Source: Spirulina subsalsa FACHB-351
GTDB taxonomy: Bacteria > Cyanobacteriota > Cyanobacteriia > Cyanobacteriales > Spirulinaceae
Length of the DNA stretch: 49,963 nt
Assembly (NCBI RefSeq): GCF_026130165.1
Contig: NZ_JAIHOM010000025.1
Coordinates: 1-49,963 of the forward strand
Direction of reading: 5' to 3'
The position numbers were made by a program, and so were the translations under genes. Numbering within the stretch: position 1 is the stretch's first letter; every line of letters starts with the position of its first letter. Of the stretch, positions 43,503 through 49,963 are shown one piece after another. The notes under the pieces are model-generated. The model saw only the letters and a list, made by a program, of their open reading frames with translations, was not told where the DNA came from and did not search any database.

Positions 43503-44764
43503 ATACCTATGGGAATCGACCCTTAGAAACGGCTTATGATGTGGTTGTGGTGGGAGGAGGCCCCGCAGGCATGGCGGCGGCTTTAGGGGCGAAAAAACAG
43601 GGCGCAGAGCGCATTCTGATTGTAGACCGTGAGAAGGAAGCGGGGGGGATTTTATTGCAGTGTATTCACCCCGGTTTCGGTCTGCAACATTTTAAGGAGG
43701 AGTTGACGGGGCCTGAATATGCTCAACGGTTTTTAGGGCAAGTGTTAGCGGCGGATATTCAGGTGGCTAAGGATACTTATGTTCTGGATATCGACGGTCA
43801 GCGACGAGTTACCTTAATGTCTGGGGAGACGGGAATGCAGCAGGTGCAGACGAAGGCGGCTGTTTTGGCGATGGGGGCAAGGGAACGGACCCGGGGAGCC
43901 ATTCGCACTCCCGGACGCAGACCTGCGGGGGTATTAACGGCTGGATTAGCCCAAAAGTTTGTTAATTTGATGGGCTATTTACCGGGCAAACGGGCGGTTA
44001 TTTTAGGGTCTGGGGATATTGGCTTAATTATGGCCCGTCGCCTCACGTTGGAGGGGGTGGAGGTGGTGGGGGTGTTTGAAATTATGCCCTATGCGAATGG
44101 TTTAAACCGCAATATTGTTCAGTGTTTGCAGGATTTTGATATTCCTTTACACTTGTCTACAACGGTGGTGGATATTCAAGGACGCGATCGCCTCGAAAAA
44201 GTCACGGTCGCTCCGGTAGACTCCCATTTTGTCCCTGATTTAACCAGAAGTTGGGACATTGACTGTGACACCCTGTTACTGTCCATTGGTCTAATTCCAG
44301 AAAATGAACTCTCCCGTCAACTGAATTTACGTTTAGATCCCGTCACTCAGGGACCCGTGGTGAATAGTCGCATGGAAAGTTCTCAAGATGGGGTGTTTGT
44401 TTGTGGGAATGTAGTCCATATTCATGATTTGGTGGACTTTGTGAGTGCCGAATCTAGTTTAACGGGGGAATATGCGGGACTCTATGCGACTGGACAACAA
44501 TTGCCTCGGGATAATATCCGCTTAATTCCGGGGGAAAATGTGGCCTACTGTGTCCCTCATACCATTTCTAGCGATCGCGAGCATACCGTTTATCTGCGTG
44601 TGCGCAAACCCCTAGAAAAAAGTGTTCTCCGTTTAGGGGAAGTATACGAGAAACCCCTCCGCTACGTCTTCCCAGCCGAGATGGTCAATCTCAAAGTCCG
44701 TCCCCGTTTCCTCCATCAGTTTCATGGAGATGCCTTGAAAATTGATGTTTTGCCTGGGGAATAG
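43499..44764 (+). CDS. FAD/NAD(P)-linked oxidoreductase, partner of the GlpA-like protein
   Basis: 421 residues. N-terminal dinucleotide loop [20 protein letters not shown], a Cys near residue 55 in [11 protein letters not shown], a second dinucleotide fold [23 protein letters not shown] near 165, and a [19 protein letters not shown]-terminal FAD motif. The C-terminal 70 residues ([19 protein letters not shown]) form the small beta domain usual in this group. It is paired with the GlpA-like gene by a 4-bp overlap. Similar pairs in other bacteria act in glycerol-3-phosphate or amino/opine-type substrate oxidation; here the substrate is unknown. The third gene often found with such pairs (DUF1667) is not seen. 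Confidence 0.88.
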   Translation: MNTYGNRPLETAYDVVVVGGGPAGMAAALGAKKQGAERILIVDREKEAGGILLQCIHPGFGLQHFKEELTGPEYAQRFLGQVLAADIQVAKDTYVLDIDGQRRVTLMSGETGMQQVQTKAAVLAMGARERTRGAIRTPGRRPAGVLTAGLAQKFVNLMGYLPGKRAVILGSGDIGLIMARRLTLEGVEVVGVFEIMPYANGLNRNIVQCLQDFDIPLHLSTTVVDIQGRDRLEKVTVAPVDSHFVPDLTRSWDIDCDTLLLSIGLIPENELSRQLNLRLDPVTQGPVVNSRMESSQDGVFVCGNVVHIHDLVDFVSAESSLTGEYAGLYATGQQLPRDNIRLIPGENVAYCVPHTISSDREHTVYLRVRKPLEKSVLRLGEVYEKPLRYVFPAEMVNLKVRPRFLHQFHGDALKIDVLPGE

Positions 44765-44921
44765 GGAATAGATAATTGATAATTGATAATTGATAATTGA
44801 CAATTGATAATTGACATGAGAAACCGGGTTTTTGCTAGGGTGTATCGAGAAAACTAGACAATGAATGCAACCCGGTTTCTGGCTAAAGTTAGTCAAAGTT
44901 AGTCAATGACATTACACCCGA
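44764..44921 (-). repeat. Dispersed AACCCGGTTTCT-hairpin repeat, copy 3 (inverted)
   Basis: Opposite orientation to copies 1 and 2. It starts right after the oxidoreductase stop codon and ends 13 bp from the spike-gene stop. It thus forms the junction between the metabolic pair and the injection-system genes. Confidence 0.9.
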
Positions 44922-44933
44922 CTCCCCCGCTCC

Positions 44934-46874
44934 CTAACCCGCAGGGGGTACAATTACATTAGTTGTCCCCGTGAGAGTATTGGCCCCTCCCGAGGTGATG
45001 GTAGTTGCCCCTCCCGAGGTGATGGTAGTTGCTCCCCCCGCGCTGACACTAATCACCCCTCCCGCTTTTAAAGTGATTCCCCCTGCGGCATTTAAATTTA
45101 AACTCGCTCCGCCTTGAATCGTAATCGTTCCAAGGGCTTTTAAGGTAATACTGCGATCGCGATCATTGAGAATACATTCCTGTCTGCCTTGGCTGATAAT
45201 CTCAATCTTGCCATTGGTTTCATCCAAAATAATCTTATGGCCGCCACTGGTCTTAATTTCAATAGCGCGATCGCCATTACTATCCTTCAACTGGATCTCA
45301 TGTTTCCCCGCCGTTTGTAAAGAGATCCCCCGCTTACTACTGGTTTTATCCTCCTCCACAAACTGTAACTGATGTCCCGTCCGCGTCTTCAACGTCCGCA
45401 CCCGCACCTTTCCATTTTCCACACTCTGATTCACCGCCACCGGGGGTTTATCCTTCCCATTCCACACCCCCCCCACCACATAAGGACGGTGAATATCCCC
45501 ATGTTCAAACCCCACCAACACCTCATCATTAATCTCCGGCAGACAATCAAACCCCCGTTGATCCCCCGCCCCCAAGGCCACCACCCGCGCCCAATTGCTC
45601 GCGTGGGCGCTCCCATCCTCCTCCGGCGTGAGCGTAGGGAATTTGACCCGTACCCGCCCCCAACCTTGGGGATCCTTATTATCCGTCACAATACCCACTA
45701 AAAACGTCTGTCCGGGCTTTAATTGGGGCTTAGGGGAAAGAATTGAGAACAGATCCCCCCCGCGTAAACCTCGCACACTAAACTCCGTCCGATAACTGCG
45801 TTGATAGTAAACATGACGAGTCGCCGTGATGTAATACTGCCCGTCATACTTGCCCATATCTTGCAGCTTAACCACCCGTCCCGTGCGGATTTTGGGATTG
45901 CCCTCCCCCGTGGCATCCGCGTAAATATAGGCCCCACCTAACTCATTAAACAGGGATTGGGCGATCGCATCCGCCTCCTTCGCCTGAAACACAGGTTGGT
46001 CCACCACAATCATCTTAGGCGGAGGAGTCGCCCCCATCGTCGGCGGATTCTTCGGTCCAAACTGTCCCCCCGTCGTAGACCCCCTCCCCTGCTGACTTTG
46101 AGTAATCACCTGTTCCCGTTGCGCCGTCCCCACAATCGCCTTCTTCTGACCATAATCCCATCCTCGCACCTCCACCCCACTCACCTGTTCCGCACTCGTC
46201 ACCCGCACCCGAAACCCCCCGAAATCCTTCAGCCACGTTAACGCCAAATTCTCCCCCCCCTGAGGCCTCCGAAAATACAACTTACCATCCTGTACAAACA
46301 ACTCAAACCCAATCCTAGCCGCCCGATGGCGCAAAAACTCCATATTCGTTTGATTCTCTTGAAACACATACTCATGAGGATCCCCACTCGCATCAATTCC
46401 CCCCACATTAATCCCCACCTCCCGCGCAATTTCCCGCACAATATCGCTATCCGTATAATTCTGAAACGAACGGTTATAACGACCCCGATGTAAACGATGG
46501 GAAATATCATAACCCCGCACTAAAACAGGCGCTTGAGAATTCTCACTAAAATGACTCTCAATCCCCGTAATTTCCCCCTCAATTAAAAACTCCCGATTCG
46601 CCCGACTAAAATCCGGATCCTGCGTCGTACTCGACTGAAAACCAATCCTCACCGTTTGCCCAATCTTCAACATATCATCATACCGCCAAGGCTTATCCTC
46701 ATCCTGTCCCGGAAAATAAGGATTTTCTACCACAATCGTAAACATCGCAGGCAGATGCAAACTCTCCTCCACCGTAATCTGTTCGAGATCATTCATTAAC
46801 TCCTTCGGCGCATCCTGCCCCCCTAACTGTAAAAAGGGTACCGCAACATAACTAGAATCTTGAGCTTGTATCAT
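44934..46874 (-). CDS. Contractile-injection-system spike protein, VgrG/Afp8-like
   Basis: 646 residues. Residues 1-370 are the gp27-like base (FTIVVENPYFPGQDEDKPWR, NQTNMEFLRHRAARIGFELFVQDGKLYFRRP). About 385-490 is the gp5-type OB fold (GRVRVKFPTLT, EVLVGFEHGDIHRPYVVGGVWNGK). The C-terminal 150 residues form a beta-helix spike with GISLQTAGKHEIQLKDSNGD, KAGGVISVSAGGATTITSGG and the 8-residue ITSGGATT repeated, a 24-bp DNA repeat. There is no added effector domain at the tip. Caudovirus-like T6SS VgrG is an alternative. The neighbouring Cis7-like gene favours the eCIS/thylakoid-anchored type known in multicellular cyanobacteria. It lies 125 bp downstream of the Cis7-like gene. Confidence 0.9.
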   Translation of the reverse strand: MIQAQDSSYVAVPFLQLGGQDAPKELMNDLEQITVEESLHLPAMFTIVVENPYFPGQDEDKPWRYDDMLKIGQTVRIGFQSSTTQDPDFSRANREFLIEGEITGIESHFSENSQAPVLVRGYDISHRLHRGRYNRSFQNYTDSDIVREIAREVGINVGGIDASGDPHEYVFQENQTNMEFLRHRAARIGFELFVQDGKLYFRRPQGGENLALTWLKDFGGFRVRVTSAEQVSGVEVRGWDYGQKKAIVGTAQREQVITQSQQGRGSTTGGQFGPKNPPTMGATPPPKMIVVDQPVFQAKEADAIAQSLFNELGGAYIYADATGEGNPKIRTGRVVKLQDMGKYDGQYYITATRHVYYQRSYRTEFSVRGLRGGDLFSILSPKPQLKPGQTFLVGIVTDNKDPQGWGRVRVKFPTLTPEEDGSAHASNWARVVALGAGDQRGFDCLPEINDEVLVGFEHGDIHRPYVVGGVWNGKDKPPVAVNQSVENGKVRVRTLKTRTGHQLQFVEEDKTSSKRGISLQTAGKHEIQLKDSNGDRAIEIKTSGGHKIILDETNGKIEIISQGRQECILNDRDRSITLKALGTITIQGGASLNLNAAGGITLKAGGVISVSAGGATTITSGGATTITSGGANTLTGTTNVIVPPAG

Positions 46875-46999
46875 TTTTTTCAGCCAAAGTAATAGAGAGC
46901 AGCCAATTACAAATCAAAATCAAAAAGTAACTCAAAAGCCAATATTTATCAAACCTGATTGAGTGAACGTCCCAATCTTAATGCTAGAGTTATCAACGT

Positions 47000-47782
47000 C
47001 TAAACCCATTTTTTTAACTCTTCCGCTTCTTTTTGGAGAGCTTCACATTCTTTAGAACGTTTATCCGCTTCCTTATTCAATCGGTCTGCTTCTTGTGGAT
47101 TAAAATCTGGATTACTTTTCAGAAATCCGAGCCATCGATTATTTCTATGTCTGGCATCTTGTCTCATTTGATCAACCTGTGCAAGGCAATTTCTATGCGC
47201 TTCTTCCGCATTTCTTACCGCTTGTTCCCTTGCCTGTCCTGCACTTAAAGGTTTAGCAGGCTGTTGCCGAGTATCCCGACTCCCAAATAAATCCTTATTG
47301 TAGGTTCTAGCACTAGCTGCTAAAAAAGAACTATCAACCTCTTTTAACGTTAGCTTAACCTCCGCTCTTACTGGAGTTCCATCCGCCAAAAACATCGTTA
47401 ACTTATAATCCAACTTCTCCACAAAACAAGTTAAATAATTTTGATCCCCCCAACATAACTGATAAATCGGAGGACGAGACACCACAGTACCCCCCGAAGA
47501 ATAGCCTTGAAACTTAACCGAATTTTGGAGCTTTTCAATATATTCTTTCATCACACTTTTACCTGACTCATAAGTATCAAACATAATCTTATTAAGAGTC
47601 GTACTCCGTGCCTTCGGATACTCAAAACTGACTTTAGGCGTTCCTTGATCTGTTCTAGCAGACTTAGAATCTTTTACCTTAATAGATTCTTGAAACTGCA
47701 ACATTTCCGGGTTAAACAAAAACTGGAAATCGTAATCTCTATTATCTGTACAGAATAATCTTGCTTTTTGTAAAACTGTCAT
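47000..47782 (-). CDS. Contractile-injection-system tube-initiator protein, Cis7/Afp7-like
   Basis: 260 residues. The N-terminal part (about 10-150) has FQFLFNPEMLQFQESIKVKD, VSFEYPKARSTTLNKIMFDTYESGKSV, YQLCWGDQNYLTCFVEKLDYKLTMFLADGTPVRAEVKLTL, all characteristic of the CIS tube/baseplate hub family of Afp7/Pvc7 type. It links inner tube and spike. The C-terminal 90 residues are helical and charged (RNAEEAHRNCLAQVDQMRQ, KEADKRSKECEALQKEAEEL) rather than a recognisable LysM domain, which is unusual. ATG at 47782, 25 bp after the repeat-protein gene stop; co-transcribed with it and the spike gene. Confidence 0.88.
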   Translation of the reverse strand: MTVLQKARLFCTDNRDYDFQFLFNPEMLQFQESIKVKDSKSARTDQGTPKVSFEYPKARSTTLNKIMFDTYESGKSVMKEYIEKLQNSVKFQGYSSGGTVVSRPPIYQLCWGDQNYLTCFVEKLDYKLTMFLADGTPVRAEVKLTLKEVDSSFLAASARTYNKDLFGSRDTRQQPAKPLSAGQAREQAVRNAEEAHRNCLAQVDQMRQDARHRNNRWLGFLKSNPDFNPQEADRLNKEADKRSKECEALQKEAEELKKWV

Positions 47783-47807
47783 AAAGCCTCCTGTTATATC
47801 ACATGAA

Positions 47808-49963
47808 TTACCAAGAAATACGACTATTATATAACAAACCCTTACGTTCTCGTTCCACCTCCAAACGTTGACAAATCATAAGATACATTTCCCGCGCCAA
47901 AATCTCTAAATCCTGTGCTGCTTCTTCATCCATAGTTTCATCTTCTGGAAATTCCACATCTGCCGCAATAATCACTGCTTTTAGTTCCCTCAAAAATAGA
48001 TCATCTGCCTCCCCTAATCTTAACTCTAAAGCTTTCAATATTGCCACATCTGCTGACTTAATAGTTTCCCCTAACTGTTCTTCAAAAGCACTATCAGACT
48101 CTTCCAGTTTTTCTTCTAACAACTCCAAGACATTTTCTGAAAAATTAGGATCTTTATCTTTTTGCTGTTGCCGAAACGTTTCGGTAAACACATCATTTCC
48201 AGCTATCCGTGTCACCGAAGCATCAGCAAATTGTTCATTAAACCCGTCTTCCAATTGAGCAATTCGTGCAATTAAACTTTCAATATAAGCTTCGTCTTGC
48301 TCCTCTTGAAAAGGCAGGATTTTTTTGAAACTACGTCTTAAATTTTCAGCAAAATCTTGGTCAACCGTAGGTGCTTCTGATGAGCTAGAAATATCATCCT
48401 CTGATTGAACATCATCAGATTGATTTTCTTTATCTAAGAAACGTTGCACCACTTGATTTTCTGTGTCCTGAGTTGATTCTTCCCCGAATAATTGTGCAGC
48501 ATTCTCCCAAGAATTGGGAACCGATAAAGCAGGTTTTTTTGAATCAGATTTACGTTGAATTGCAGAAGTATCCCCCACTGTTTCCCGTTGGATAGGAGTT
48601 TCTCCTGAAGATGTCTCGACTTGTCTCTGGATTGTTGGTGTTTCCGATGAGGATGGAATTGTCGGAGTCTCCCCAATTGTTTCCCGTTGAATAGGAGTTT
48701 CTCCTGAAGGTGTCTCGACTTGTCTCTGGATAGGTGTAGATATTCCTTCCCCAGATGTCTCAGATTTCGGTTGAATTGTCGGAGTCTCTCCAATTGTTTC
48801 CCGTTGGATGGGAGTTTCTCCTGAAGATGTCTCAACTTGTCTCTGGATAGGTGTAGATATTCCTTCCCCAGATGTCTCAGATTTCGGTTGAATTGTCGGA
48901 GTCTCTCCAATTGTTTCCCGTTGGATGGGAGTTTCTCCTGAAGATGTCTCAACTTGTCTTTGAATTGTCGGAGTCTCCCCAACTGTTTCCCGTTGAATAG
49001 GAGTTTCTCCTGAAGATGTATCGACTTGTCTCTGAATTGTCGGAGTCTCTCCAGTCGTTTCCCGTTGGATAGGAGTTTCCCCGGAAGATGTCTCAACTTG
49101 TCTTTGAATTGTCGGAGTATCCCCAGTTGTTTCCCGTTGGATAGGAGTTTCTCCTGAAGGTGTATCGACTTGTCTCTGAATAGGTGTAGATATTCCTTCC
49201 CCAGATGTCTCGGATTTTGGTTGAATTGTCGGAGTCTCCCCAATCGTTTCCCGTTGGATGGGAGTATCTCCTGAAGGTGTATCAACTTGTCTCTGGATAG
49301 GTGTAGATATTCCTTCCCCAGATGTCTCGGATTTTGGTTGAATTGTCGGAGTCTCCCCAATTGTTTCCCGTTGGATGGGAGTTTCCCCCGAAGGTGTATC
49401 GACTTGTCTCTGAATCGTGGGTGTTTCCGATGAGGATGGAGTTGTCGGAGTCTCCCCAATTGTTTCCCGTTGGATAGGAGTTTCTCCTGAAGGTGTCTCG
49501 ACTTGTCTCTGGATAGGTGTAGATATTCCTTCCCCAGATGTCTCAGATTTCGGTTGAATTGTCGGAGTCTCCCCAATTGTTTCCCGTTGAATAGGAGTTT
49601 CTCCTGAAGGTGTATCAACTTGTCTCTGGATTGTTGGTGTTTCCGATGAGGATGGAGTTGTCGGAGTCTCTCCAACTGTTTCCCGTTGGATAGGAGTTTC
49701 TCCTGAAGATGTATCGACTTGTCTCTGAATTGTCGGAGTCTCTCCAGTCGTTTCCCGTTGGATAGGAGTTTCTCCTGAAGATGTCTCAACTTGTCTTTGA
49801 ATTGTCGGAGTCTCCCCAACTGTTTCCCGTTGGATAGGAGTTTCTCCTGAAGATGTCTCAACTTGTCTTTGAATTGTCGGAGTCTCCCCAACTGTTTCCC
49901 GTTGAATAGGAGTTTCTCCTGAAGATGTATCGACTTGTCTCTGAATTGTCGGAGTCTCTCCAG
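47808..49963 (-). CDS. IQR-repeat protein of the injection-system locus (N-terminus beyond the edge)
   Basis: Partial: 717 residues visible, no start codon in the window. The visible N-terminal 461 residues are tandem repeats of about 24 residues (GETPTIQRQVETSS, then GETPIQRETV), with two variants that add PSSSETP or PKSETSGEGIST. I count 15 IQRQV motifs and no stop codon in this frame. A 256-residue non-repetitive part follows, acidic and helical (FAENLRRSFKKILPF, VLELLEEKLEESDSAFEEQL) with EILAREMYLMICQRLEVERERKG at the end. 'IQRQ'-type motifs are frequent in proteins encoded within eCIS loci (from memory). It directly precedes the Cis7-like gene. The repeat part looks disordered; the C-terminal module may be the structural or docking part. 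Confidence 0.85.
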   Translation of the reverse strand, partial: GETPTIQRQVDTSSGETPIQRETVGETPTIQRQVETSSGETPIQRETVGETPTIQRQVETSSGETPIQRETTGETPTIQRQVDTSSGETPIQRETVGETPTTPSSSETPTIQRQVDTPSGETPIQRETIGETPTIQPKSETSGEGISTPIQRQVETPSGETPIQRETIGETPTTPSSSETPTIQRQVDTPSGETPIQRETIGETPTIQPKSETSGEGISTPIQRQVDTPSGDTPIQRETIGETPTIQPKSETSGEGISTPIQRQVDTPSGETPIQRETTGDTPTIQRQVETSSGETPIQRETTGETPTIQRQVDTSSGETPIQRETVGETPTIQRQVETSSGETPIQRETIGETPTIQPKSETSGEGISTPIQRQVETSSGETPIQRETIGETPTIQPKSETSGEGISTPIQRQVETPSGETPIQRETIGETPTIPSSSETPTIQRQVETSSGETPIQRETVGDTSAIQRKSDSKKPALSVPNSWENAAQLFGEESTQDTENQVVQRFLDKENQSDDVQSEDDISSSSEAPTVDQDFAENLRRSFKKILPFQEEQDEAYIESLIARIAQLEDGFNEQFADASVTRIAGNDVFTETFRQQQKDKDPNFSENVLELLEEKLEESDSAFEEQLGETIKSADVAILKALELRLGEADDLFLRELKAVIIAADVEFPEDETMDEEAAQDLEILAREMYLMICQRLEVERERKGLLYNSRISW
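48579..49963 (-). repeat. 72-bp tandem repeat tract of the IQR protein gene
   Basis: Period 72 bp (24 codons), with units such as ATTGTCGGAGTCTCC and TTTCCCGTTGGATAGGAG (plus strand) recurring about every 72 bp to the right edge. Variation is mostly synonymous or Asp/Glu, Ser/Pro swaps, suggesting recent unit exchange. It extends outside the window. Confidence 0.93.

Noticed and set aside
48434-49891. 485-residue minus-strand ORF rich in Leu/Arg/Lys (EKLLSNGKQ repeats)
   Set aside because: Alternative-frame reading of the 72-bp repeats. The IQR frame continues into a plausible acidic domain, while this one ends inside it with unnatural composition.
1-49963. tRNA or rRNA genes
   Set aside because: No cloverleaf-like or rRNA-like stretch was recognised by eye; a covariance-model scan was not possible.

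Overview
The window is cyanobacterial chromosome. The palindrome GCGATCGC (HIP1) recurs throughout, inside and between genes. The genes recognised include a ClpP2-ClpX pair behind trigger factor, RNase J in an asd-dapA-rnj block, a CHASE2-GGDEF-EAL protein, a DUF2993 protein, a protein with the Mo-dependent nitrogenase C-terminal domain, and many intergenic repeats of the kind found in filamentous cyanobacteria. I do not assign a genus.

Layout. (1) 1-6555, minus strand: an Hsp70/actin-like ATPase-fold protein, a very acidic 1152-residue coiled-coil protein with internal repeats, and an unknown 247-residue protein. A compact triple-hairpin element lies at the left edge. (2) 6737-10813, minus: asd, dapA and rnj (lysine/threonine branch and RNA decay). 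(3) 11541-17193, plus: tig, an IS605-type right-end remnant, clpP2, clpX, an alpha/beta hydrolase and radC. This half is a protein quality-control block. (4) 17201-20201, minus: a 64-residue conserved-looking protein, cysS and msrP, with a 155-bp MITE between the first two. (5) 20324-28269, plus: an ABC-F ATPase, a GT4 glycosyltransferase, a seven-bladed WD40 protein, a small Cys-rich ORF and a c-di-GMP enzyme. (6) 28309-30275: a 20-repeat CRISPR array without cas genes, its probable leader on the right, then six 41-bp tandem repeats. (7) 30273-38949: a glycine-zipper membrane protein, upp, ilvA, a PAS/GAF histidine kinase, a TPR protein, a DUF2993 protein and a possible LOTUS-like protein. 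(8) 39254-44764: obg, the nitrogenase-C-domain protein and a translationally coupled GlpA-like/FAD oxidoreductase pair. (9) 44934-49963, minus: the downstream end of a contractile injection system (eCIS/tCIS) locus. It holds a VgrG-like spike, a Cis7/Afp7-like tube-initiator protein and, running off the right edge, a protein whose N-terminal side is a long 'IQR' repeat tract.

The most notable region is the right end. The repeat DNA at 48579-49963 is open in the same frame as the downstream 256-residue domain, so the two form one large protein of at least 717 residues with 15 visible IQRQV motifs. It is encoded directly upstream of the Cis7 and spike genes. The usual gp25-like and other baseplate wedge genes do not follow the spike gene, which is instead followed by a dispersed repeat and metabolic genes. 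The injection system is therefore either split or continues only to the right of this window.

No tRNA or rRNA gene was recognised.
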